A stretch of DNA of 51,747 bases from Streptomyces echinatus (GCF_014203595.1 NZ_JACHJK010000029.1:1-51747); one strand, 5' to 3'; counted from the stretch's first letter, positions 33,345 through 41,356 are shown. Notes: generated by a model not told the origin, from the sequence alone. Numbers and translations: made by a program.

Positions 33345-34355
33345 GTGAGTACATTCCACCAGCCAGACCTCAAGGACCGCCCCGCCCGGCTCACCGTCGG
33401 CGTCGTCGGCGCCGGTCGCGTGGGCCCCGCGCTCGCCGCGTCCCTCCAGCTCGCCGGGCACCGCCCGGTGGCCGTCTCCGGCGTCTCCGACGCCTCCCGC
33501 AGGCGCGCCGAGGCCATGCTCCCGGGCGTCCCGCTGGTGCCGCCCGCCGAAGTCCTCCAGCGCGCCGACCTGGTCCTGCTCACGGTCCCCGACGACGCCC
33601 TCCCCGCCCTGGTCGCCGGCCTCGCCGAGACCGGCGCGGTACGGCCGGGACAGCTGCTCGTGCACACCTCCGGCCGGTACGGCGCGCAGGTCCTCGACCC
33701 GGCCCTGCGCGCGGGCGCGCTCCCGCTGGCCCTGCACCCGGCGATGACCTTCACCGGCACCCCCGTGGACGTCCAGCGACTCGCGGGCTGCTCCTTCGGC
33801 GTCACCGCGCCCGAGGAGCTGCGGCTGGCCGCCGAGGCCCTGGTGATCGAGATGGGCGGCGAGCCGGAGTGGATCAGCGAGCAGAACCGCCCGCTGTACC
33901 ACGCGGCCCTCGCCCTCGGCGCCAACCACCTGGTGACCCTGGTCGCCCAGTCCATGGAGCTGCTGCGCGCGGCAGGCGTGGGGGCGCCCGACCGGATGCT
34001 CGGCCCGCTGCTCGGCGCCGCCCTGGACAACGCGCTGCGCTCCGGCGACGCCGCCCTGACCGGGCCGGTCGCGCGCGGGGACGCCGGCACGGTCGCCGCG
34101 CACGTCACCGAGCTGCGCAAGCACGCCCCGCAGACCGTGGCGGGCTATCTGGCGATGGCCCGCGCGACCGCCGACCGCGCGCTCGCCCACGGCCTGCTGA
34201 AGCCGGAACTGGCCGAGGACCTCCTCGGGGTACTCGCCGACGGAAGCCACGCGGGCGGCGGAGCCGGCGGCACGAACGGCACCGAGGGCACGAACGGCAC
34301 CGAGGGCACGAACGGCACCGACGGCACGAACGGCACCGAGGGGAACGACCGATGA
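33345..34355 (+). CDS. Rossmann-fold DUF2520 protein, candidate ketopantoate reductase (PanG-like)
   Basis: A 336-residue protein with an N-terminal NAD(P)-binding Rossmann motif (TVGVVGAGRVGPALAASL) and a C-terminal helical DUF2520 domain, similar in layout to ketopantoate reductases. Its TGA overlaps the panC ATG as ATGA, so the two are translationally coupled. Members of this superfamily (PanG) can reduce ketopantoate in other bacteria, which fits first place in a pantothenate/CoA operon. The GTG start has GGGAAGG ~10 nt upstream. The last ~25 residues are four copies of GTNGTE-like repeats. Confidence 0.82.
   Translation: MSTFHQPDLKDRPARLTVGVVGAGRVGPALAASLQLAGHRPVAVSGVSDASRRRAEAMLPGVPLVPPAEVLQRADLVLLTVPDDALPALVAGLAETGAVRPGQLLVHTSGRYGAQVLDPALRAGALPLALHPAMTFTGTPVDVQRLAGCSFGVTAPEELRLAAEALVIEMGGEPEWISEQNRPLYHAALALGANHLVTLVAQSMELLRAAGVGAPDRMLGPLLGAALDNALRSGDAALTGPVARGDAGTVAAHVTELRKHAPQTVAGYLAMARATADRALAHGLLKPELAEDLLGVLADGSHAGGGAGGTNGTEGTNGTEGTNGTDGTNGTEGNDR
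34269..34340 (+). repeat. Four 18-bp tandem repeats at the 3' end of the DUF2520 gene
   Basis: The unit ggcacgaacggcaccgag occurs at 34269-34286, 34287-34304, 34305-34322 (one base changed) and 34323-34340. Each encodes GTNGTE (or GTNGTD) in frame, so copy-number change would keep the reading frame. The repeat ends 11 bp before the panC start and next to its GAGGGG ribosome-binding site. Confidence 0.97.
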
Positions 34356-35344
34356 GCACCGCCCTGCTGAGCACCGCCGAAGAGCTGCACGCGCGCGTGC
34401 GCCACGGCCGCCGAGCCGTCGTGATGACCATGGGCGCCCTGCACGAGGGCCACGCCACCCTCATCCGCTCCGCGCGCGAGATCGCCGGCCCGGACGGCGA
34501 GGTCGTCGTCACCGTCTTCGTCAACCCGCTGCAGTTCGGCGCGGGAGAGGACCTGGACCGCTACCCGCGCACCCTGGACGCCGATCTGAAGCTCGCCGCG
34601 GAGGCGGGCGCGGACGCCGTCTTCGCGCCCTCCGTGGACGAGGTGTACCCGGGCGGTGAACCCCAGGTGCGCCTCTCCGCGGGACCCATGGGCGAGCGCC
34701 TTGAGGGCGCCTCCCGGCCCGGCCACTTCGACGGCATGCTCACCGTCGTCGCCAAGCTGCTGCACCTCACCCGCCCCGACGCCGCCCTGTTCGGGCAGAA
34801 GGACGCCCAGCAGCTGGCCCTGATCCGGCGCATGGTGCGGGACCTGAACTTCGGCGTCGAGATCGTCGCCGTACCGACCGTGCGCGAGGAGGACGGGCTC
34901 GCCCTGTCCAGCCGCAACCGCTACCTCTCGGTGGACGAGCGCCGCAGCGCGCTCGCGCTGTCCCGCGCGCTGTTCGCCGGCCGCGACCGGCACGCGGCGC
35001 AGGAGGCGCTGCGCGCGCGGGCCCGGGAAGTGCCCTCCACGCACGCGCGTGCCGAGGCGCTGAGCGCCATAGGGGAGTCCCGCGCGGCGGCCGACGCGCA
35101 CGCGGTGGCCACCGCCGCGCCCGGCGGCCCGGCGGCCGTCCGCGCCGCCGCCCACCAGGTGCTGGACGAGGCCCTCCGCTACGACCCGCCGCTGCGGCTG
35201 GACTACCTCGCGCTGGTCGACCCCGCCGACTTCACCGAGATCGGCGACGACTTCACCGGCGAGGCCGTCCTCGCCGTCGCCGCCCGGGTCGGAAAGACCC
35301 GGCTGATCGACAATCTTCCTCTCACCTTCGGAGCCGCCTCGTGA
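34352..35344 (+). CDS. panC: Pantothenate synthetase
   Basis: A 330-residue enzyme that joins pantoate and beta-alanine with ATP. Motifs are MTMGALHEGHATLI (HIGH-like), FVNPLQFG, LFGQKDAQQLALIRRMV and LALSSRNRYLS. The C-terminal half holds an Ala/Arg-rich insertion of about 40 residues (215-265). The ATG follows GAGGGG and overlaps the upstream stop; the stop overlaps the nadB GTG as GTGA. panB and panD are not in the window. Confidence 0.96.
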   Translation: MSTALLSTAEELHARVRHGRRAVVMTMGALHEGHATLIRSAREIAGPDGEVVVTVFVNPLQFGAGEDLDRYPRTLDADLKLAAEAGADAVFAPSVDEVYPGGEPQVRLSAGPMGERLEGASRPGHFDGMLTVVAKLLHLTRPDAALFGQKDAQQLALIRRMVRDLNFGVEIVAVPTVREEDGLALSSRNRYLSVDERRSALALSRALFAGRDRHAAQEALRARAREVPSTHARAEALSAIGESRAAADAHAVATAAPGGPAAVRAAAHQVLDEALRYDPPLRLDYLALVDPADFTEIGDDFTGEAVLAVAARVGKTRLIDNLPLTFGAAS

Positions 35345-37038
35345 CCAGCACAGGCATACGACTGCACGCACCCGCCCCCGGGTGGAACATCTCCGCGGAC
35401 GTGGTCGTCGTCGGCTCCGGAGTGGCGGGCCTGACCGCGGCGCTGCGCTGCGAGGCCGCCGGGCTGCGGACCGTCGTCGTCACCAAGGCCCGCCTCGACG
35501 ACGGTTCCACGCGCTGGGCCCAGGGCGGCATCGCCGCCGCCCTCGGCGAGGGCGACACGCCCGAGCAGCACCTGGAGGACACCCTGGTGGCCGGCGCGGG
35601 CCTGTGCGACGAGGAGGCCGTACGGATCCTCGTCACCGAAGGCCCCGACGCCGTACGGCGCCTGATCTCCACCGGCGCCCACTTCGACACCGACGACGAG
35701 GGCGACATCCACCTCACCCGCGAGGGCGGCCACCACCGGCGCCGGATCGCGCACGCGGGCGGCGACGCGACCGGCGCGGAGGTCTCCCGGGCGCTCGTCG
35801 AGGCCGTACGCGCGCGCGGGCTGCGCACCATCGAGAACGCGCTGGTGCTGGACCTGCTGACCGACGCCGACGGCCGCACGGCCGGTGTCACGCTGCACGT
35901 GATGGGCGAGGGCCAGCACGACGGCGTGGGCGCCGTGCACGCCCCCGCGGTGGTGCTCGCGACCGGCGGCATGGGCCAGGTGTTCTCGGCGACCACCAAC
36001 CCGTCCGTGTCGACCGGTGACGGTGTGGCGCTGGCGCTGCGCGCGGGCGCCGAGGTCAGCGACCTGGAGTTCGTGCAGTTCCACCCGACCGTGCTGTTCC
36101 TCGGCATGGACGCCGAGGGCCAGCAGCCGCTCGTCTCCGAGGCGGTGCGCGGCGAGGGCGCCCACCTGGTCGACGGGGACGGCGTGCGCTTCATGGTGGG
36201 CCAGCACGAACTGGCCGAGCTGGCCCCCCGCGACATCGTCGCCAAGGGCATCCTGCGGCGGATGCTGGAGCAGGGCGCCGAGCACATGTACCTCGACGCC
36301 CGGCACTTCGGCGCCGACATGTGGGAGCACCGGTTCCCCACCATCCTGGCCGCCTGCCGCGCCAACGGCATCGACCCGGTCACCGAGCCCATCCCGATCG
36401 CCCCCGCCGCGCACTACGCCTCCGGCGGCGTCCGCACCGACGCGCGGGGACGCACGACGGTCCCGGGCCTGTACGCGTGCGGCGAGGTCGCCTGCACCGG
36501 TGTGCACGGCGCCAACCGGCTCGCCTCGAACTCCCTCCTCGAAGGCCTCGTCTACGCCGAGCGGATCGCCGACGACATCGTCGCTGCCCGCGCGGAGGAC
36601 GGCCTCCACGCACGCGTGCCCGCACCGGTCCCGCACCCCGAGACGCCCGCGCACCCGCTGCTGGCCCCCGAGTCCCGCTTCGCCATCCAGCGGATCATGA
36701 CCGAGGGCGCCGGCGTGCTGCGCTCGGAGGAGTCTCTCGCCACGGCCGCCGGGCAGCTCCAGCGGCTGCACGCCGAGGCCCGTGACGCCCTGGACGAGAA
36801 CGGCAAGACCGCCGAGCCCGGCGTCGACACCTGGGAGGCCACCAACCTCCTGTGCGTGGCCCGTGTCCTGGTCGCCGCCGCCCGGCAGCGCGAGGAGACC
36901 CGCGGCTGCCACTGGCGCGAGGACCGTGCCGAGCGCGACGACGACACCTGGCGGCGCCACATCGTCGTACGGCTCAATCCGGACCGGTCGCTGGCCGTAC
37001 GCACCACGGACACCGCAGACTTCCCCCCTACCCGGTAA
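35341..37038 (+). CDS. nadB: L-aspartate oxidase
   Basis: A 565-residue flavoprotein that oxidises L-aspartate to iminoaspartate, the first step of de novo NAD synthesis. The FAD-binding motif is DVVVVGSGVAGLTAAL, followed by STRWAQGGIAA and later GGVRTDARGRTTVPGLYACGEVACTGVHGANRLASNSLLEGL; the family's helical C-terminal domain is present. The GTG start overlaps panC. NadA (quinolinate synthase) is absent from this operon. Confidence 0.96.
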   Translation: MTSTGIRLHAPAPGWNISADVVVVGSGVAGLTAALRCEAAGLRTVVVTKARLDDGSTRWAQGGIAAALGEGDTPEQHLEDTLVAGAGLCDEEAVRILVTEGPDAVRRLISTGAHFDTDDEGDIHLTREGGHHRRRIAHAGGDATGAEVSRALVEAVRARGLRTIENALVLDLLTDADGRTAGVTLHVMGEGQHDGVGAVHAPAVVLATGGMGQVFSATTNPSVSTGDGVALALRAGAEVSDLEFVQFHPTVLFLGMDAEGQQPLVSEAVRGEGAHLVDGDGVRFMVGQHELAELAPRDIVAKGILRRMLEQGAEHMYLDARHFGADMWEHRFPTILAACRANGIDPVTEPIPIAPAAHYASGGVRTDARGRTTVPGLYACGEVACTGVHGANRLASNSLLEGLVYAERIADDIVAARAEDGLHARVPAPVPHPETPAHPLLAPESRFAIQRIMTEGAGVLRSEESLATAAGQLQRLHAEARDALDENGKTAEPGVDTWEATNLLCVARVLVAAARQREETRGCHWREDRAERDDDTWRRHIVVRLNPDRSLAVRTTDTADFPPTR

Positions 37039-37067
37039 CACCCCAGCGTCCAGGAGCAGTGACGAAC

Positions 37068-38045
37068 GTGAGCACCGACGACCTTCCTCTCGCCACCACC
37101 GGCGGCTGCGGCGACGGCTGCGCCTGCGGCACGGAGGGCGACGAGGAGTACCTGGAGTGCGGGCTCGACCCCGCGCTCGCCGAGCTGCTGGCCGCTGCCG
37201 GGCTCGACCCCGTCGAGGTCGAGGACGTCGCCAACGTCGCCATCCAGGAGGACCTGGACGGCGGCGTGGACGTGACGACGGTCTCGACCATCCCCGAGGA
37301 CGCCGTCGCCACCGGTGACTTCACCGCGCGCGAGGGCGGCGTCGTGGCCGGCCTGCGGGTCGCCGAGGCCGTGCTCTCCGTGGTGTGCACGGACGAGTTC
37401 GAGGTCGAGCGGCACGTGGAGGACGGCGACCGGATCGAGGCCGGGCAGAAGCTGCTGTCGGTCACCACGCGCACGCGTGACCTGCTCACCGCCGAGCGCA
37501 GCGCGCTGAACATCCTGTGCCGTCTGTCCGGCATCGCGACGGCCACGCGCGCGTGGGCCGACGCGCTGGAGGGCACCACGACGAAGGTCCGCGACACCCG
37601 GAAGACGACGCCGGGCCTGCGTTCGCTGGAGAAGTTCGCCGTCCGCTGCGGCGGGGGCGTCAACCACCGCATGTCGCTGTCCGACGCGGCCCTGGTGAAG
37701 GACAACCACGTGGTCGCCGCCGGCGGCGTCGCGCAGGCCTTCAAGGCCGTCCGGGAGGCCTTCCCGGAAGTGCCGATCGAGGTCGAGGTCGACACCCTGC
37801 ACCAGCTGCGCGAGGTCGTGGACGCGGGCGCGGACCTGATCCTGCTGGACAACTTCACGCCCGACCAGTGCGCGGAGGCCGTCGGGATCGTCCGCGGGCG
37901 GGCCCTGCTGGAGGCCTCCGGCCGGCTCACGCTCGACACCGCGCGCGTGTACGCCGACACGGGCGTGGACTTCCTGGCCGTCGGCGCGCTCACCCACTCC
38001 TCGCCGATCCTGGACATCGGCCTGGACCTGCGCGAGGCGGAGTAA
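37068..38045 (+). CDS. nadC: Quinolinate phosphoribosyltransferase, Cys-rich N-terminus
   Basis: A 325-residue enzyme that converts quinolinate and PRPP to nicotinate mononucleotide and CO2. Family motifs include IQEDL, LTAERSALNILCRLSGIAT, RDTRKTTPGLRSLEK, LVKDNHV and DLILLDNF. The GTG start at 37068 has AGGAG at 37052-37056. The first ~35 residues are an extension with GGCGDGCACG and YLECG (C14, C18, C20, C31), not usual in NadC and suggestive of metal binding. The gene is 29 nt from nadB. Confidence 0.95.
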   Translation: MSTDDLPLATTGGCGDGCACGTEGDEEYLECGLDPALAELLAAAGLDPVEVEDVANVAIQEDLDGGVDVTTVSTIPEDAVATGDFTAREGGVVAGLRVAEAVLSVVCTDEFEVERHVEDGDRIEAGQKLLSVTTRTRDLLTAERSALNILCRLSGIATATRAWADALEGTTTKVRDTRKTTPGLRSLEKFAVRCGGGVNHRMSLSDAALVKDNHVVAAGGVAQAFKAVREAFPEVPIEVEVDTLHQLREVVDAGADLILLDNFTPDQCAEAVGIVRGRALLEASGRLTLDTARVYADTGVDFLAVGALTHSSPILDIGLDLREAE

Positions 38046-38050
38046 CGGCC

Positions 38051-38848
38051 ATGCTCCTCACGATCGACGTCGGCAACACGCACACGGTCCTCGGCCTGTT
38101 CGACGGCGAGGACATCGTCGAGCACTGGCGCATCTCCACGGACGCGCGGCGCACGGCGGACGAACTGGCGGTTCTGCTCCAGGGTCTGATGGGGATGCAC
38201 CCGCTGCTCGGCGACGAGCTGGGCGACGGCATCGACGGCATCGCCATCTGCGCGACCGTCCCGTCGGTGCTGCACGAGCTGCGCGAGGTCACCCGGAGGT
38301 ACTACGGCGACGTACCCGCCGTCCTCGTGGAGCCGGGCGTCAAGACGGGCGTGCCGATCCTCACCGACAACCCCAAGGAGGTCGGCGCGGACCGGATCAT
38401 CAACGCGGTCGCGGCGGTCGAGCTGTACGGCGGCCCGGCGATCGTCGTGGACTTCGGTACGGCGACCACCTTCGACGCGGTCTCCGCGCGCGGGGAGTAC
38501 GTCGGCGGGGTGATCGCGCCCGGTATCGAGATCTCCGTGGAGGCGCTCGGCGTCAAGGGCGCGCAGCTGCGCAAGATCGAGGTGGCCCGGCCGCGCAGCG
38601 TGATCGGCAAGAACACGGTCGAGGCCATGCAGGCGGGCATCGTGTACGGCTTCGCCGGGCAGGTCGACGGGGTGGTGAGCCGGATGGCGCGCGAGCTGGC
38701 CGACGATCCGGACGACGTGACGGTGATCGCCACGGGCGGGCTCGCGCCGATGGTGCTGGGCGAGTCCTCGGTGATCGACGAGCACCAGCCGTGGCTGACG
38801 CTGATGGGGCTGCGCATGGTGTACGAGCGGAACGTCTCACGGCTGTGA
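38051..38848 (+). CDS. coaX: Type III pantothenate kinase
   Basis: A 265-residue cytosolic kinase of the acetate-kinase/Hsp70-actin-like fold that phosphorylates pantothenate, the first committed CoA step. Motifs are LLTIDVGNTHTVLG at the N-terminus, GADRIINAVAA and VVDFGTATTFDAV. It begins 5 nt after nadC and ends the CoA/NAD operon, using the pantothenate made by PanC. Confidence 0.95.
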   Translation: MLLTIDVGNTHTVLGLFDGEDIVEHWRISTDARRTADELAVLLQGLMGMHPLLGDELGDGIDGIAICATVPSVLHELREVTRRYYGDVPAVLVEPGVKTGVPILTDNPKEVGADRIINAVAAVELYGGPAIVVDFGTATTFDAVSARGEYVGGVIAPGIEISVEALGVKGAQLRKIEVARPRSVIGKNTVEAMQAGIVYGFAGQVDGVVSRMARELADDPDDVTVIATGGLAPMVLGESSVIDEHQPWLTLMGLRMVYERNVSRL

Positions 38849-38963
38849 GCGACGGCCGGCGCCCGCGCGGGGGCCGGCCTGCCCGGTGACCCCGGACGAG
38901 GGAACGCCGGAGCGACACGCAGCGAAACAACGTTCCGATCCGTCACTTTTGTCCGATTAGCGA

Positions 38964-38969
38964 TAGCGT
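38964..38969 (+). promoter_or_regulatory. -10 element TAGCGT, likely leaderless start
   Basis: TAGCGT ends 6 nt before ATG 38976 and no Shine-Dalgarno is present. ACTTTTGTCCG lies just upstream (38945-38955). Confidence 0.5.
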
Positions 38970-38975
38970 CGCCGC

Positions 38976-39668
38976 ATGCCCACGCCATACGGATCCCGCG
39001 GCGGCATGGCGTTCGGCGCGGAGGAGCTGCGTGTGCTCCGCCGCGCCCTCGCCCTCGCCCTTCACCCCGGCCACGTCTCCGCCGAGGACGTGCAGGACTG
39101 CTACCGGCTCGCCGAGTCGCTCGACGAGGCGATGCGCGAGGGGGCCAGGCTGCGCTCCTTCCTGGTGGCCGACCTGGGCCGGTACCGGGCCGCGCTGCCG
39201 GGCACCGCCGCCGGTTACCTCGCCCTCCTGGAGGAGGCGCTCGGCGCCGGGCACCGGCCCACGCCGGACGATCTCGCCGCGCTCCGGGCGTTGCGCGGGA
39301 ACCCCGCGGCGGCGGCCCTGCTGGACCGCTGCCAGGGGCTGGCCGAGCAGGACGTGCGGGCGCGGTTCGCGCAGGGAGCGCGCAAGGTGCCGGCGCCCGC
39401 CGTGCCGCCCGCGCGAACGCGCCTGCTGGCCCTTGCGGGCGGCGCGGGAGAGCCCGGGGTCCGGCAGGAGGACGAGCAGGCCGAGGGGCCGTCCAGGCCC
39501 CCGCAGAAGCCCTCGCCGAAGCCATCGCCGGGACCCGCGGAGCGGCCCGCGGGCCCGGCCGAGCCGGAGCCGGCGGCACCGAAGCGGCCCATCCCGACGC
39601 CGGGGGAGGTCTTCCCGCGCCGCAAGCCGACGCCGCCGGCCGAATCCCGCCAGCTGGCCGCGGGCTGA
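38976..39668 (+). CDS. Conserved Streptomyces hypothetical protein
   Basis: A 230-residue protein of unknown function. Residues ~10-140 are predicted helical and rich in Ala, Leu and Arg (EELRVLRRALALALHPGHVSAEDVQDCYRLAESLDEAMREG), and ~145-230 are a Pro-rich, probably disordered tail (PPQKPSPKPSPGP). No membrane segment or catalytic motif is visible. The ATG appears leaderless. It follows coaX by 127 nt and seems to be a separate transcript. Confidence 0.75.
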   Translation: MPTPYGSRGGMAFGAEELRVLRRALALALHPGHVSAEDVQDCYRLAESLDEAMREGARLRSFLVADLGRYRAALPGTAAGYLALLEEALGAGHRPTPDDLAALRALRGNPAAAALLDRCQGLAEQDVRARFAQGARKVPAPAVPPARTRLLALAGGAGEPGVRQEDEQAEGPSRPPQKPSPKPSPGPAERPAGPAEPEPAAPKRPIPTPGEVFPRRKPTPPAESRQLAAG

Positions 39669-39680
39669 CCCCACCGCCCG

Positions 39681-39732
39681 GCGCTCCGGCCGACCCCGCC
39701 CCACCGGCGCTCCGGCCGACCCCGCCCCACCG
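39681..39732. repeat. 26-bp tandem repeat, two perfect units with degenerate flanks
   Basis: gcgctccggccgaccccgcc followed by ccaccg occurs at 39681-39706 and 39707-39732; degenerate copies extend from about 39665 to 39785. The region is non-coding. Confidence 0.85.
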
Positions 39733-39854
39733 CCGCCCCGGCTGACCTCGTCGCCCCGGGCGACCCCGCCGCACCGACGGCCCGGCCTCCGTCCGGGCCG
39801 TCCGGGCCGTCCTCTCAGCGTGTACCCCGCCCCTTTCGCCCGTTCCGCCGTGGA

Positions 39855-39860
39855 TACTCT
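39855..39860 (+). promoter_or_regulatory. -10 element TACTCT of the small membrane protein gene
   Basis: TACTCT ends 6 nt before ATG 39867. GGAG between them is too close to the ATG to be a good ribosome-binding site, so the message is probably leaderless. Confidence 0.45.
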
Positions 39861-39866
39861 GGAGAC

Positions 39867-40043
39867 ATGGACTACGTCTCCGCGCTCGTGCCCCCGGTCG
39901 TCATGGCCGTGTTCTTCATCGGTGTGGTCAGGGTGATCGTGAAGACCCAGGGCGGGGCCGCCAAGGCCAGGGAGGACGCCGCCGTCGACGCCGCGCTCGC
40001 GCGCGCGGAGGGCCCGCGCAAGGCTCCCGCCGCCGACGCCTGA
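39867..40043 (+). CDS. Small single-span membrane protein
   Basis: A 58-residue protein (MDYVSALVPPVVMAVFFIGV...). Residues ~5-24 form a single transmembrane helix followed by a charged, Ala-rich cytosolic tail. Small proteins of this design are conserved in Streptomyces next to the BlaI-type regulator. It is followed by a hairpin with a T-tract. Function unknown. Confidence 0.68.
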   Translation: MDYVSALVPPVVMAVFFIGVVRVIVKTQGGAAKAREDAAVDAALARAEGPRKAPAADA

Positions 40044-40087
40044 GGAGACTCCCCCTCCGCGCTCCGACGGGCCCCCGGCCCTCCCGG

Positions 40088-40139
40088 CGTACGACTCCCA
40101 CGCCCCGCCGCTTTCCGAGTCGTACGCCCTTTTTGTTCG
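40088..40139 (+). terminator. Hairpin with T-tract after the small membrane protein gene
   Basis: ggcgtacgactc (40088-40099) pairs with gagtcgtacgcc (40119-40130) across a 19-nt loop, followed by ctttttgttcg. This is one of the few canonical Rho-independent terminators in the window. Confidence 0.75.
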
Positions 40140-40189
40140 CGTTTGCAGCTCTAGCGCACGTCCGGCACGCCATTGCCGGGATCTCCCAC

Positions 40190-40195
40190 TATTGT
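40190..40195 (+). promoter_or_regulatory. -10 element TATTGT of the BlaI-type gene
   Basis: TATTGT ends 8 nt before GTG 40204 with no Shine-Dalgarno. Confidence 0.45.
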
Positions 40196-40203
40196 TCTGA
40201 GCT

Positions 40204-40686
40204 GTGCCTCGCCCATTGGGAGAACTCGAAGACGCGGTCATGACGCGGGTGTGGAAGTGGAACCGCCCGGTGACCGTTCGAGAAGTCCTGGAAGACCTCC
40301 AGCAGGAACGGTCCATCGCGTACACCACCGTGATGACCGTTTTGGACAATCTCCATCAGAAGGGCTGGGTGCGCCGAGAGGCGGAAGGACGCGCCTATCG
40401 ATATGAGGCCGTGTCGACACGAGCCGCGTACGCCGCGGCCCTGATGAACGACGCCTGGTCGCAGAGCGACAACCCGGCCGCCGCTCTCGTCGCCTTCTTC
40501 GGCATGATGAGCCAGGAACAGCGCCAGGCCCTCAGGGACGCCGTACGCATCGTCCAGGGTCCCGAAGAAACCCGGGAAGCGCCCGCGGCCCGGCAACAGG
40601 AAGCCCCCGAAGTGCGGCAACGGGAAGCTCCGGAAGCCCGGCAAGAGGAGAGCCCCGGCTCGGCGCAGGACACGGACGGGCGATAG
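40204..40686 (+). CDS. BlaI/MecI-family transcriptional regulator
   Basis: A 160-residue regulator with the BlaI winged helix: LGELEDAVMTRVWKWNRPVTVREVLEDL and IAYTTVMTVLDNLHQKGWVRREAEGRAYRYEAV. BlaI/MecI proteins repress targets until cleaved by an M56 membrane protease, but no such partner is adjacent. The last ~45 residues are a low-complexity tail of REAPEARQ-like repeats. The -10-like TAGCGT of the next gene overlaps its stop codon. Confidence 0.87.
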   Translation: MPRPLGELEDAVMTRVWKWNRPVTVREVLEDLQQERSIAYTTVMTVLDNLHQKGWVRREAEGRAYRYEAVSTRAAYAAALMNDAWSQSDNPAAALVAFFGMMSQEQRQALRDAVRIVQGPEETREAPAARQQEAPEVRQREAPEARQEESPGSAQDTDGR

Positions 40687-40689
40687 CGT
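40684..40689 (+). promoter_or_regulatory. -10 element TAGCGT of the N-acetylglutamate synthase gene
   Basis: TAGCGT begins at the TAG stop of the BlaI-type gene and ends 6 nt before ATG 40696. Confidence 0.45.
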
Positions 40690-40695
40690 CCGCTC

Positions 40696-41229
40696 ATGTC
40701 AGCAGAGCGTCCCGAAGTCTCCGCAAAAGCCATCACCGTCCGGCGGGCCCGGACCAGCGATGTCCCGGCCGTGCGCCACCTCCTCGACGCCTACGTCCGC
40801 GACCGCATCCTGCTCGACAAAGCCATGGTCACGCTTTACGAGGACATCCAGGAGTTCTGGGTCGCGGAACGCGACGACAACGCCGAGGTGGTCGGCTGCG
40901 GCGCGCTGCACGTCATGTGGGAGGACCTGGCGGAAGTCCGCACTCTGGCGGTGAAGCCCGGCCTCAAGGGCGCCGGTGTCGGCCATCACTTGCTGGAGAA
41001 GTTGCTCCAGACCGCGCGCTGGCTCGGCGTTCGACGGGTTTTCTGCCTGACCTTCGAAGTGGACTTCTTCGGGAAGCACGGCTTCGTGGAGATCGGGGAG
41101 ACACCGGTCGACACCGATGTGTACGCGGAGCTGTTGCGTTCCTATGACGAGGGCGTCGCGGAGTTCCTCGGTCTCGAACGAGTGAAGCCGAACACCTTGG
41201 GCAACAGCCGGATGCTTCTGCATCTGTGA
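40696..41229 (+). CDS. argA: N-acetylglutamate synthase (GNAT, ArgA of the Rv2747 type)
   Basis: A 177-residue single-domain GNAT enzyme that acetylates L-glutamate with acetyl-CoA to start arginine synthesis. It matches the short actinobacterial form (M. tuberculosis Rv2747) throughout: ITVRRARTSDVPAVRHLLD, VGCGALHVMWEDLAEVRTLAV, the acetyl-CoA loop GLKGAGVGHHLL, and FFGKHGFVEIG. It lacks the amino-acid-kinase domain of classical ArgA. Other arg genes are not in the window. Confidence 0.87.
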   Translation: MSAERPEVSAKAITVRRARTSDVPAVRHLLDAYVRDRILLDKAMVTLYEDIQEFWVAERDDNAEVVGCGALHVMWEDLAEVRTLAVKPGLKGAGVGHHLLEKLLQTARWLGVRRVFCLTFEVDFFGKHGFVEIGETPVDTDVYAELLRSYDEGVAEFLGLERVKPNTLGNSRMLLHL

Positions 41230-41344
41230 TCGTCATTGCCCCGGTTCCCTATGTCCGAAACGCGCATGTTTCCGGGCGCGGGTGGTCTGCTGAGTCACTC
41301 CCGAGGGTTTGTGTTTTTCCGGCAAAAGCGGTTTGCTTTCCGAC

Positions 41345-41356
41345 GTACTGCAGTAC
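41345..41356. promoter_or_regulatory. Palindrome in the AT-rich lsr2 promoter
   Basis: GTACTGCAGTAC is a perfect 12-bp palindrome just before TATAAC (41361-41366), a good -10 candidate. The surrounding 41300-41370 is the most AT-rich stretch noticed in this part of the window. Confidence 0.45.
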
